Positions 1 to 11,343 of a stretch of DNA of 64,000 bases are shown here, piece by piece. The stretch is from Amia ocellicauda (Eukaryota; Chordata; Actinopteri; Amiiformes; Amiidae). The translations under genes were made by a program, and so were the position numbers. The first letter of the stretch is position 1; each line of letters begins with the position of its first letter. The stretch is taken from NCBI RefSeq assembly GCF_036373705.1, contig NC_089869.1, positions 9,547,176 to 9,611,175 of the forward strand, in the 5' to 3' direction. The notes beneath the pieces are model-generated. The model worked only from the letters and a program-made list of their open reading frames with translations. It did not search any database and was not told the origin of the DNA.

Positions 1-417
1 GACCATCTGTTCAACAATCTAATAAAAGTTAAAACTACACAACAGGAATTATCTGCTCACACCTTCCATAAATCAGCTTGCAGACTGACGTGCACTTGCT
101 ACCTAGCCAAGCAGCCTTAATAAAAGACACCATAACTGACATGCACATATATATACTCACCTTGACTGAAACCTGGTTGAAACCAATGGGCATTTGTCCA
201 TTAGTAAAAGCCTATTCACCATCTACCACACAGTCTTTATACCAGAGGTGTAGACTTGAATCAAGTTAGTCAGAATTCATGAGACTTGGGACTTGACTTG
301 AAAAAAGCTGAAATGACTTAGACTTGACTTGACTTGCCATCCCATTATTTTTTCTCTTAGAGATAAAAAAAATATATATATATCAAATAAGATCTACATT
401 CAGTCTTAGGCCATCTT

Positions 418-418
418 A

Positions 419-473
<55 letters not shown>
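418..473. repeat. (ATT)n microsatellite
   Basis: About 18 near-perfect ATT units. Tracts like this often mark the 3' tail of a retroposed SINE or LINE, but no diagnostic tail sequence is visible next to this one. Confidence 0.95.
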
Positions 474-1350
474 GTGGAAGTTACCCTCTTTCAATACATT
501 TTGCCATTATAGGTCCTGAAGCACAAACTTACTGATAGCAAGGAAAAGCTAACAAAATGCGAACTTTGAGAAAAATGGGACGACAGCACAGGTATATGCC
601 TGTGTCGTCTCCTCCACTAGCTAACGCGTCCTCGCCGTCCCAAGTATGATCACCTAGCTAGCTAAGCGGCAACTTTCTACATTCTAGAACAATCGGGTAA
701 TGTTTATTTTAGTAGTTAGCTAGCCAGTTAACTCTAAACAGAGTCATAAAATGCTAAAGTTGCTTAAAATATATATAAAAATGTATCCCCTGCCTCTCAG
801 CTCAGCCAGTACCTCACAATGTGTGAAGGACAAAACACCCTCCTGTTCTGGGCTATGAATAGGAAAACTCTGCCATCACTCTTTAGAGAGTTTATCTCTG
901 AAAGTAACTAAAGATCAGTAGAAAATGAATAATAGATTTAAGATTTCATTTAAATTTCTTCAAGTTTAGCTTTTAAATTGAGAAAGCAGATGCACTGGTA
1001 CTTCAATGGTACTCTCCCCTTATTGTGTGATTACAAATGTGCACTTAGTCCATGTAAAACCCATTGTAAAATTAAGATTGTGAAATGTTATTGTTTATAT
1101 CCTACCCTTTTTATGTGGAGGACATTTGAATCATTGAGATATAGAACCACATATTTGCATTTAAGCTTAATTTGTATGATGGAACAAACCACAGTGGTAG
1201 AATAAAAATGCATGGTGTTGTCAAGACTACTGCAAATTCACACATGGGTGACTGAATTCTGATTGAAATTATATTTTCACTGGCATTTTGTACCTTGTTT
1301 ACATGTCATGTTGTTAAGATTGATAATGACTAAAGTTTGACAAAAAGAAA

Positions 1351-1378
1351 GTGTGTGTGTGTGGGGGGGGGGGGGGGG
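1351..1378. repeat. (GT)6 followed by a 16-base G run
   Basis: Six GT units run directly into about 16 consecutive G. A G run of this length is prone to slippage and sequencing error. Confidence 0.9.
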
Positions 1379-2832
1379 TGAAGCATTTGCAAGGTGTTTT
1401 GCATATTAAAACAGTTTTCAAAGATCCACAAATAACTGGCATTGAGTGCATTTTTTTATTGGAATCTCATTTGTAAGAAAATATTCAGACAGTCAGAAAT
1501 GGAGATTTCAAGAAATCAATTTGTTTATTAACAGGGAGCTTCTCATGAAGCACAATTCAACTCTTAGGTATATACTTTCTTGGGTAAGGGTGTCACCAGC
1601 AGCAAAAACTTAGAAAGGTAAGGTTTTAAATAAAACTGTAATTATATGGGAATGTATGGTTACTAAGGTTATTCATGACCTTACCTTGGCATCTGACCAC
1701 TACTCATTTTGGGTGTTCAACTAAATAATATCTAAAACAGTTGATATTTAGTATAATATCAACTAGCATAAATGTATATCCCATTTAACTTGTGTAATAC
1801 CACTGAAATGGTATTGTATCCGCTTTTGTTGTGGCAGAGACAAGACAGCTCAAATGTTTGCTTGTACAAGGCCTATAAGCTTAGAACCCTGACAAAATAA
1901 ATTGAAATAATACAAATGTTAGTAAAGGGTGGTAATAACAATGACCTCATTCAAATATTTTCTCAAACGGTTGCTTTAGACAGTTCTTCATCAATAATAA
2001 TTTATATTTATATATTTTGTGATGTGTTGACTTCCAAGACTGAACTGCAAGTTAATCTTTGTGAAATAAAACCACAAAATATGATTCAGGTGATTGACAG
2101 TATTTAGACACAAGTACGTCTCGTAAGAGTGGAAAGCTCATCCTCCGATAAAGGCCTTCTAAGGTTGATTTCTGGAATTAAAACTATTATCTTCAAACTG
2201 GCTATTGAAGACCAACCAACACCATAATCTCCATCCACCCAATAGACATTTAAAAATACAATCAGTTTGCAAGGAGATTAATGCACACCTTTAGTCACAA
2301 ACTACAAATAACATTTACAAACTTTGGGTCGTACTTTGAAAATGGTTTACCTATGATTTAGGACGATACATGTCTGACACTGTACCATACTTATAGTTCT
2401 ATGATGGTCCTACTAAGGGCAGATTAATGAAATATATATTCTGTATTGATTACTTTTTAATATTTAGCACTTCCTGACAAACAAAAATATAAAATAACTG
2501 CCCCTACATCCACAACTGTTGAACACATTTCCAGGCTATGCATTTGCTTCTCATACATGTAGTACACTGCCTAAAGTGAGAAGTGGTGATTAAGCAGCTT
2601 TCTTGGCAGCCCCAGTGACTATCAGTAGGCAGAGAGTTTATATAGGCCAACACCATGAATGGGAAGAGTTCTGTACTGACAGATGTATATGGTGGCAGCA
2701 ACACCTGACACCAAATTCCCAACTACGCCACCCCCAAATATTTGAGGGGGGATTCTCAAACCACCCAATAACCACTCCCATAAGGCAGGTTCCAGCTCAT
2801 ACACACCCAGCACACAAACGTTTATTACACCA

Positions 2833-3397
2833 TGTAGAACCGTCTCGGAAATAAGTGGAGAAGTCGCGGAGATAAAGCAAATAGAACTTTAATCGGGCCG
2901 ACTCGGAAGCTCCACTGTCAGAAATAATTCCTTCAGTGAGGCTTAATGTTTACAGACATGAGTACAACTTTTATAGGGAAAATGACATAACATCTTATGG
3001 CCGTTCATCCAATCAGAAGATACAGGTCCGGGTCCGTTTTACGATCTGTCCTCCCGTGAAGAGGTGCTGGATACAAAAAGCAGATGTCCATCTTTGATGT
3101 GCACTAGGAAGATGCGATCCCACGGCGGTCATTTACCTAGTGTCAATCGCTCATTAACAGAAACATTCCTGCCTTATGCCTTAAACGATTAAGCCATAAA
3201 CAAATGCACAGCAGACATCTGTAGGGTATTTCGGCACTGCATAATCTTTCATTACTGACGGGAGTTTCTAACAAATCGACCTTGTTGACCCTTTACTTGT
3301 CCTGCTAAATCGAATCTGGTACCAATGCTAGTACCAATACAAAACATTAAATAATTATCACAAAACACTTTCTTCAACTTCCTATACAGAGTCTTCA
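2833..3397 (-). mobile_element. Solo endogenous-retrovirus LTR with 5-bp target duplication
   Basis: On the plus strand the element begins TGTAGAACC and ends AGTCTTCA, giving the TG...CA ends of an LTR. It is flanked by the same five bases, CACCA, at 2828-2832 and 3398-3402. Read on the minus strand it has the order of an LTR promoter: a TATAAAA box at 2969-2975, then an ATTAAA-type polyadenylation signal near 2888-2893, then the terminal ...CTACA. No gag, pol or env sequence and no second LTR lies next to it, so it is a solo LTR left by recombination. The ends and duplication are seen directly. Assignment to a retroviral class is inference. Confidence 0.85.
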
Positions 3398-3402
3398 CAC
3401 CA

Positions 3403-3892
3403 CAAATGTAAACATTAGCTCACAGAGGGAGGGCAAGGAGTTTGCCTGTAGCAGCAAACAAAGTTCAGTCACTGGCTGCCCTCTCCTCCGATGGATGCGG
3501 TGTCCTGTTCTCTTGTCATCCTGGGTGGACTTCTGGGAATCTTATTCACTAACCACGTCAAGTCTCATTAACCACACTTCTCATCACTGATCTGCTTTGT
3601 TATCTAAAGCCCTCTTCCACAGTGAAACTGTACCTAGCCTTTAGCAGCGCTGCCGTCCTCTGGCTTCTCTCACCCAGGGAGCCCTTCTCGGTTCACAGAG
3701 GGATCGCACATCCACAGTCCAGCTCTGTGGATGAAGGTGCTCCCTGCCCCCACCCTTGATCCAGCCTGAATAATGTTTTTGCCTGCTATCTATCTGCTCC
3801 ACACCTGTTAAATATGCAATCTAGCAGCACTAATTGGGACAGGCAACAGGTGAGCAGCTCTGTAGGGCATGGAGAGGCCGGCAACGCCCCAA
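3403..3892. other. Intergenic spacer between the LTR and the MROH relic
   Basis: Nothing recognisable. It lies just downstream, in the minus direction, of the last exon-like block of the MROH relic. It may include that gene's former 3' untranslated region. Confidence 0.4.
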
Positions 3893-6444
3893 TCAGCACA
3901 GGTGTGTCCGTTTGGTGTCATTAACAAAAAAAATACGATAATGAAAACTATTCATGATTTTATTAATGATCTGTATAACCGTGTGTGTCTGAAGCAGCTG
4001 ATAATCCTCTTCCTCTTCCTCTTCCAAGGACTGCTTGGCTTTGCTCTGTTGCAGCCGGTCCATGGAGACAGTACAGTAGCCCAGCGCCTGAGCTGCGCAG
4101 CTCCTGGCCTCCTCCCTGGGATCCTCCTGCAGGACCAGCTTTAGACCTGGAGACACGGGGAGAGGACAGGCTGAGCAACAGCACTGGGTGTGTCTGAGTG
4201 ACAGAGAGAGCACTGGGAAAATGGTCAGATGGGTTGTATGAAATATCATGTGACGAATGAAGAGTTCAGGTGGAGTGAAAGTCAGAGACCACCCCCCCGC
4301 CGCTGTACAGCACTAGATTACAGGTGTGTGGAGAGAGACCGCACCAATCACAGCACAGCTCCCTCTGGAGGTGAAAAGCGGTACCATCCCCAGAGACTCA
4401 TTTTGAAAGCTGTCTCCAGAAGGGAGAGGCAGGCGGGTCAGAGACGTGTGCCACACACTGACACAGCTCACCCAGCATGGCAGCGTCTGCATAGCGCAGC
4501 TCAGCATTGTCCTGGAAACAAGCAGGGGGAGGTCAGGCATAAAGTGACCAACAACACAGACTGTACAGGGGTCTCCACTGCAGTGGAACCAGTAAGTAAC
4601 TCACGCTTTCCAATAGCAGAGTGACTCATTGCTAGATGTCTTCAATGACATCCTGGTCAATGCTGTCCTGCCTCAGGTGGATTAGAACCTTAGAAAGGGC
4701 GGACAGAGATCCTAGGACCGCCTGCCAGCCAGCCACATCAGTGTCCTCCAGGCCTAGGCTAAGGAACGACAGCAGCTCCGGGCCATGTTCTTCCACCTGC
4801 ATACAGACACCCAGAGCAACTCATCAGCATTGAGGCTCCCAAAGCGGTGACTTCTGAACTGAAATATGCATTTATTTCTTTATTCACTGTTTAACACACA
4901 GATGCAGCCAATATGCACTATGAGACGAGTTCCCAGCACCACATACAGCCTGACAGACGACACACTTTTCTAGCAGAACAGAACACATACAGTGAGCTAC
5001 TTTATCCCCACGTCCCCATCCACACTGGCTGCCAGATCCAGCACAAGTTTCCGTGTCGTTTCCAATGTCCTGTGCTGCTCTCGGCCTCAGAGGGGACTGG
5101 CCTTACCTGGGCGGCAGTGGCTCTCCCCACTGCCTCGAACAGCTGCAGCCTCACACGCACTGAGCGGGCCTGGACTCTGTGCTTCAGGTTCTCCACCAGC
5201 ACGGCCCTCAGCTGCTGCTCTGAGCCGCTCAGCAGCTGCAAGACAGAAGAGCAAGGCACCGTCAGAGCAGCCCTCTGGAACAGTGCTGCCCTGAACACCC
5301 AGCGTAGGGATAGGGCTGCAGGGGAGAGTCCAGCGGAGCGGTCAGTTCGGACAGTGTGGGCGCTGCGGTGGTGAAAGGCTCACCTCAAAGAAGAAGGCCG
5401 TCACCATCAGTCTGTGCTGCTCCCTGTCAGCGCTGAGGAAAGGGACGAGGAAATCCACAACGCCAGGGAGCAGCAGGCCAGCGTGCTGAGCCATGGCCCT
5501 GGAGAACAAAGGGACAATAATAAAGCATCCTACAGGACAGGAGCAGGTTAGAGAGAGAGTTGTGGCTGAACTACAGTGTGAAGTCTTAAGACACCTGTTT
5601 AAAGATATTTAAAAACATGAGTCCAAGTGTTCTTGTGGGGAATCTATCTCATGAATGATGCGCCTGCTAGAATAAAGAAAGTGAAGCCCTGAATGATCAC
5701 AAGCTAGGATGGAGCTGAAACAGTATGAATATGTATCTGTCAGCCCTGTGTGTGATGAGGCCCCAGTGCCGCCCAGCCCTGAGAGAGACCCGTACCTGCC
5801 CAGGAGACAGATGTCCTCAGTGCGCGTCTTGGGGCTCTGCAGTTTCCCCCAGGCAGCCTTCTGCACCAGCTGCTCAGTCACCGTCCCCAGCTGAGCCTGG
5901 CCCAGAAGGGTCTGCATGGCTTGCACAGTGTCTCTGAGGGGAGAGAAGAGGACAGTGCTCAGCCCAGGACTGCTGCAGCTCCAGTAGAGCACCAACACTG
6001 ACCAGAATCAACTGCGTCTCTCACTGTGGAGCTTCTTGTCCCTCCTGCTTGCTCAGGTCATTCATAAACAATGGACACAGTGAGGTATTCAGGTATCTAT
6101 CAGAGATCACACTTTACAGTATCTGTCCAAACAGGACTTTGAACAAACACATCGTATGTGTCTGCCCAGCAAGACGGCACATATGTTGGGCATTGTGGGG
6201 GCTGGGCAATGCTGATCTACAGCCTCTTCCCCCCAGCACTGCCCTGCTCATCCAGGCACCTCGCTCACCTGCAGACACTCTGTGTTCCTGGCAGGCCCTG
6301 GTTGCGGGCCTCCTGAATGGAGCGCGGGATCTCCTCACTGTGGCCCATCTGGAGGTGGAGGGCCCCAAAAAGCTGGGGAAAGACCTTCTAAAGGGGCACT
6401 TCTCCCTCTGGGACGGCCAGCAGCTCCTGCACTGCATAGGTCAC
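3893..6444 (-). pseudogene. MROH-family (maestro HEAT-like repeat) pseudogene, 5'-truncated
   Basis: Seven exon-like blocks can be joined in frame with good GT-AG sites: 6269-6444, 5796-5933, 5384-5498, 5107-5235, 4605-4796, 4472-4511 and 3893-4146. The conceptual protein runs through typical MROH helices: AVQELLAVPEG; then TEDICLLGRAMAQHAGLLLP; then LMVTAFFFELLSGSEQQ; then VRVRLQLFEAVGRATAAQ; then ELLSFLSLGLEDTDVAGW; then LLLESDNAELRYADAAMLG. This order matches the HEAT-repeat array of MROH proteins such as MROH1. The frame is broken by TAG at 6388-6390, TAG at 4632-4634 and TGA at 4626-4628. Family members exceed 1,000 residues, and no exons upstream of 6444 were found, so the 5' part is missing too. 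All introns are small (about 70-340 bp). Intact splice sites show this is a decayed gene copy and not a retropseudogene. The final block, ending at 3893 with an acidic run, is the least certain. Confidence 0.8.
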
Positions 6445-6767
6445 CTGACACCAGAAGGAACACACAGGGTCACACTCATCATGAGAGAAGGCACCGTATT
6501 TAGAGAATATACATTTGAAAGTGTCACAAGGAAATGTTCCTCAACTGCAGATCTCCCAGGGAATGAATCCAGCAGGATATATAGGTCTCTTTATATCCAT
6601 AGTTGCTGCAGACCTGGGCTGTATGGGTCTAGTTTATAATATTAATTATACAATAAAAGCTCAGGCCAAATTAAAACCCTGTGCTGTTGGAGAATCAGTA
6701 CAATACAGACAGGACAGGTGAAAACATCAATTATTGAAAACACCCACTATGTTCCAGCAATGGTTTA

Positions 6768-7015
6768 AACCAGTGGTTCTCAACCCTGCTGGTCCAACTG
6801 AGCTCTCAATTACTTAATTGAACCATTAATTGAAGTAATAATTTGTTTACATTTTACTTTTTAAACTGTGTAACTGATAAGTTTATTAGGTTTCTTATAT
6901 AATTTTTCACTTAACTACTGTTTATAATAATTAAAATGCTCTGATTTTGGAAGTTATTATTTAAATTAAGGTTCAATTAAGTAATTAAGAGCAGGGTAGG
7001 TGGCCTCCAGGACCT
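6768..7015. repeat. Dispersed repeat with fold-back arms
   Basis: The left arm starts near CAGTGGTTCTCAACCCTGCT and contains AATTACTTAATTGAACC at about 6810-6826. The right arm carries the reverse complement, GGTTCAATTAAGTAATT, at about 6970-6986, followed by AGAGCAGGGT. The two arms could form a hairpin around an AT-rich centre. Diverged copies of the left arm occur at 16.8, 48.2 and 55.4 kb. It is either a small non-autonomous DNA element or two copies in opposite orientation. Confidence 0.65.
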
Positions 7016-8635
7016 ACGATTTTATGCAGTTTGTATCGCATTTTATTCGCCACAGTGAGCAGCAGCGTGTTCTGAATGGCGTGCTCCTATTGGATAATAA
7101 GTGCAGCGCAGTGGCTTTTGGGGCATGAAGTCCTTTAGGGGCTAATAATACAGGCATGAGGCCACACCCATATTTCTTTCTACATACAAAATAAGAACGA
7201 ACCTGCTACTGTTAAACACAACTCCCCTAAATCTCAAATTACTCCAAATAAATACATTTTAGTAATACGATTATAATGTCTGGTTTTGTAATATGTAAGT
7301 TGTTCTTTTAATTGCATCACTCCTATGCTAACTCAGTTATTCCATTAATAATGAATATAAATATCTATGTAAATAATTACATATATTTTTTCATAATGAT
7401 TATATTATTATTATCAAGGAATTGAAAGCTGAGGTGGTGTAGAAACTTTTTACGACCAGATATGACCAGATGAATATTAATATAGTGATGCCACTTGGCC
7501 CATAAATCTTCAGGCCCATCGCACCCACCTACCTACTGATTCTATTGAAGCTGGCATTGCATGATTTTGCAAAACACAGTCATGCAAAGTACATTACATT
7601 TTCCATAAACCAGGGCATCAAATCCAAATCCAGAACTATATTATGTTAACAGAAGCTATAGCTATCTTCCTCCCTAGCTTGATAAGAAACAAGAACATGT
7701 GATTTAAAACTAAATTTAGTCTTAAGCCTCTGGTGTAATAAACAATTATATGAATGCCTGGGAGAGGCAAAGGGGGTGTTACCACAGGAGGGAGAGCTGT
7801 AAAATCATTGAGATTGAATAAACTTTCATCCAAGCAGCTAAAGCAACAGCAGAGTCACAGACACTAGTGGAAGTAATAACAGCTAATAGGGCCAGAGGAA
7901 TTAAGCATACAAAACTGCATGCACCATTAGATGAGACAAGAATAACTAAATGGGGTATAGTGGAATGGATTAGCAACAGCAAGAACCACAGGTTGGACAT
8001 CCTTTGCATTACTGTCAAGAACACAAAACTGAGGAAACAGAACTAGATCTATAAGATGAATGAAACCACAATGCTAGGGGTACTCCTATAACCAACACTA
8101 TAGAGATGAGCTGTGCAGGTTTGGGGAGACATGACACATGCTGGGGGGTGTGATAAGGACGGGGTATTTATACATTAATGGGCAGAAATGAGAGAGCTGA
8201 ATTGGAGTTTTGTATCCCCGAAATTCTATTTATAAATTCTCATTAACTATGTCCACATTTTATTCTTTATATATTTCTTTATGCTATTGATGTAGGCTAA
8301 TGATATTTGCAATAACTGTGCGTGTCTGCATCGCATCCGAAGCTAAACAGGCTGCAACGTCATATACCTCTTACAGGTACGGACCAATCACAGCGCGGCT
8401 GTTGTGCGGTTGCATCCCAAAAACCGGGCCGTCGTCCTACCTCGCTTTTCGTAATCGTGTTTTTAGGGCTATCGTGTTATATTCTCGGTCGAAATGTCGT
8501 GTTTGGAAATGGTTGTTTGCTCTCTTTGAATGCATTTCCAAAAAACTAAAAGTGCTGTAGTAGAAATTTGCTTTACCAGTAGGAAAGGTAGTGGTGCCAA
8601 ACAAACAAAACCGCCATACAACGATCAATCGACCA

Positions 8636-8690
8636 ACCATCCAATCAATCAATTAACCAATTAATCAATTAATCAATCAATCAAAAAAAC
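8636..8690. repeat. (AATC)n-like tetranucleotide tract
   Basis: Imperfect repeats of AATC with AATT variants. Confidence 0.85.
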
Positions 8691-9305
8691 AAAAACAACG
8701 CCTGTTTCATTCAGTGAATCAACCCGAAAATGAAAGCTGACGGATGGATAACACACAGAGCAAAATCGGGAAATTGGTGTGCAGAAAAAAGTCCTGACGG
8801 AAGTTATAGAAAGTTAAGTTAAATTGCACAGCTTGCTTACATTGCCTCAGGAGTTGTATGTCTGTTTAATTGTTATTTTGTTTCAGTTGTATCAGAGCAT
8901 TTTGTTTTGGGGGTTGAGGTCTGTGCAGATTGGGTTTTGCCACTAGCACTCCGACAGCTTTGCCGTGGTTGACCCATTCGTTGATAAGAAAATGTTTTAA
9001 TTTTGTATATTAGCATATTTTTCCGTTGTGGAAATGCTGCTTTTAATTATACAGGCGCAATTTAAACCTTAATGTGCATGACATTATAAGCTGCTGACGG
9101 ACATGGTATAGAGTATTGTGGAAACAGGCAATGCTTATAGAGAAAATTAATGTAATAGTATTTGTATTTTACTTATAAAGGATTTACTTTCATATTACTA
9201 CGAATTATTATTTACTTTGCTTTACTGCACATTTACTTGGATTTTCGTTTAAGCAATCCAAGTAACTGGATTACATTAATTTCTTATAAACTATTATTTC
9301 AAATG

Positions 9306-9308
<3 letters not shown>

Positions 9309-9380
<72 letters not shown>
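9309..9380. repeat. (AT)n microsatellite, about 36 units
   Basis: An uninterrupted alternating AT tract of about 72 bases. It is self-complementary and could extrude a cruciform. Confidence 0.97.
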
Positions 9381-9382
<2 letters not shown>

Positions 9383-11033
9383 TCCACTTACTATAGTACA
9401 ATATTTGTTTTGTTTACTGAACATAAGTAATAGATTTACTTACATTCCACATTACTAGCAATTGCTACCAAATATTGCACATATACTTGTCTTATTTATG
9501 AATTTGATAACAAACTAGTATTATTTTTTGAGTGTGTAATGATTACTACAAAACTTCAGCCTATCACACAATCGTTATAGAGACCTCCTTGCAGGTAGCT
9601 TTATAAGTGGTTAAACTGTCTTGCAATCGCCTCTGCTGTTGATCACCTGTAGAAACCCAAATCTAGTCTGTAATCCCATCCCTAACCCTTACCCTCACCT
9701 TGTTATGTATGTGATTAACAGGAGATTAAGTTAACATGGTATATGTGTAGGTATTTCTTTAAGAATTGTTACCCAGCATTGTAAAGTGTGACTGCTGGTA
9801 TTAATCTTGCCACAATTATTACAAATTGTATTTGGGGGAACTCTATATTAAGGAGGTCATAGTTTAATCGCTTTTAACAGGAACTGGGTTAGTTCCTATG
9901 AGTGGCAAGTGGTAGTACTTCAGTACTACCGCTCAATCTCACAAGGACCCTTCCTGCAAGAATACACAGAATAAGGAGGTTTAAGAAGGTTAGTGTTTTT
10001 CATGAATTTATGTAATAATGTTTCATTATATTTTCATGAAGAAAGAAAAATAAAGGAAAAACACATGTATTGTGCTCAATACAGAATCCTGCTTTTAACT
10101 CACTGTTTATTAATAGTTCTTCATACAGTTTTTTTGTCCATCAGTGTAGGCAGAATTAGTCCTTTACTGGTGCCAGCCAATCTGGCTAAATTCAGCTGGT
10201 TTAGGATAAAGGGCCATGGATTTCCCTTGATGTATACCGTTTAAGGCATTGTCTCTGGAAGCGACTCTCTGAGTGTCTTTAGTATAGCTGTGTTCTTGTG
10301 TGGAAACCTGCAAATACTCGAGCATAGTTCAATTAGTCCACGGATAGATGTGAAACTATCATAATAATCGAGCAATACCAATACCATTTGCATCGTTGTT
10401 GCTTGGATTTGTTCTGGATATCCCTCATCCAAGAATTCCTGAAGAGATGTCAGTGTTTTCACAATGGTCATTTGTAATCAATACTTGAGTTACTGATGGG
10501 AAATTCTTCTCTTTTGTGTGTGTGTGTTGGGGGGGTCATGCTTTAAAAAAAACGTATACTCTTTTCTGTTAATTTTTTTAACATTACCTACGTATTTCAC
10601 TACTTTTCCTTTATTTTTACAAGTATTTACTATAAGTGGACACTAATTGTATTGAATGGCCACTACTACTGAATGGCCACAGTGATTAAGAAAGAAATGT
10701 CAAAGAATACATTATCAGGTGCTACAATCTGTTGGCACAATCTATATTGCCTCATTCCTAATTTAATCACCGAGACATGCAGTATTTCTGTGTAAAATGA
10801 AATTACAAACTATTATAGATACAAGTACAGACCCTTGGAATTGTTCCTATCCTGACTACTCACACAATGACCACAGAAATAAAATGATTATGATAATGGT
10901 GAGCATTTAGGCTGTAAACCGATCTCATTCATTTAAAAATAGCATCGTAAAGTGTCTAATAACTGGTGAAAGAGAGGCTAGGCAGACAAGGGCAACAGAA
11001 GCTCTTCCATTCCCTGTCATTCCATAGCATGAC

Positions 11034-11039
11034 TTTATT
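11034..11039 (-). terminator. Candidate polyadenylation signal of the serine protease
   Basis: AATAAA on the minus strand, about 305 bases beyond the protease stop codon. This is the first canonical signal I noticed downstream. Use is inferred. Confidence 0.4.
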
Positions 11040-11343
11040 CTATAACAGTCCTGAATCAAATCACTTGGATTCAGCAGGTCCAGTTCAATCCCCCAGATCA
11101 GGTCAAGGATCGTAGTGAAATGGACTAGGAGAGTCCAAACTGGCCAGACCAGGACCAGGATTAGGACAGCGACCTTTGTTCATTGAAACACTGAACATCA
11201 ATGGAAGTCTTGTCTTGAGAAATGCAGGGAGTGTTGGTATGACTGGCCTTCAGTGTAGTGAGGTTGCAGTTGCCGCTGAGATAGAAAGCACTGTTTTAAG
11301 CAGCTGGGCCCTCAATGATGGGTCCCTTAATGATGTGCCTAGG

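Larger units (their letters stand above)
1..2827. other. AT-rich intergenic DNA, no gene recognised
   Basis: I see no exon with plausible splice sites and no recognisable protein family here on either strand. The short open frames at about 1.9-2.1 kb and 2.5-2.85 kb resemble nothing I know and have no supporting splice signals. The stretch holds two microsatellites, listed separately, and ends at the target duplication of the LTR that starts at 2833. Confidence 0.6.
7016..11343. other. Intergenic DNA with microsatellites
   Basis: No gene recognised. It contains an (AATC)-rich tract, a long (AT)n tract and a candidate polyadenylation signal for the protease, all listed separately. An open frame of 76 codons at 10241-10471 (minus) has protein-like composition, but I cannot assign it to a family. 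Confidence 0.5.

Noticed and set aside
6049..6639. 196-codon plus-strand frame over the MROH relic
   Set aside because: The minus strand carries the family-specific HEAT motifs and matching splice sites. The plus frame is its complement.
9162..9458. 98-codon frame with an alternating Ile-Tyr run
   Set aside because: It is a translation of the (AT)n microsatellite.
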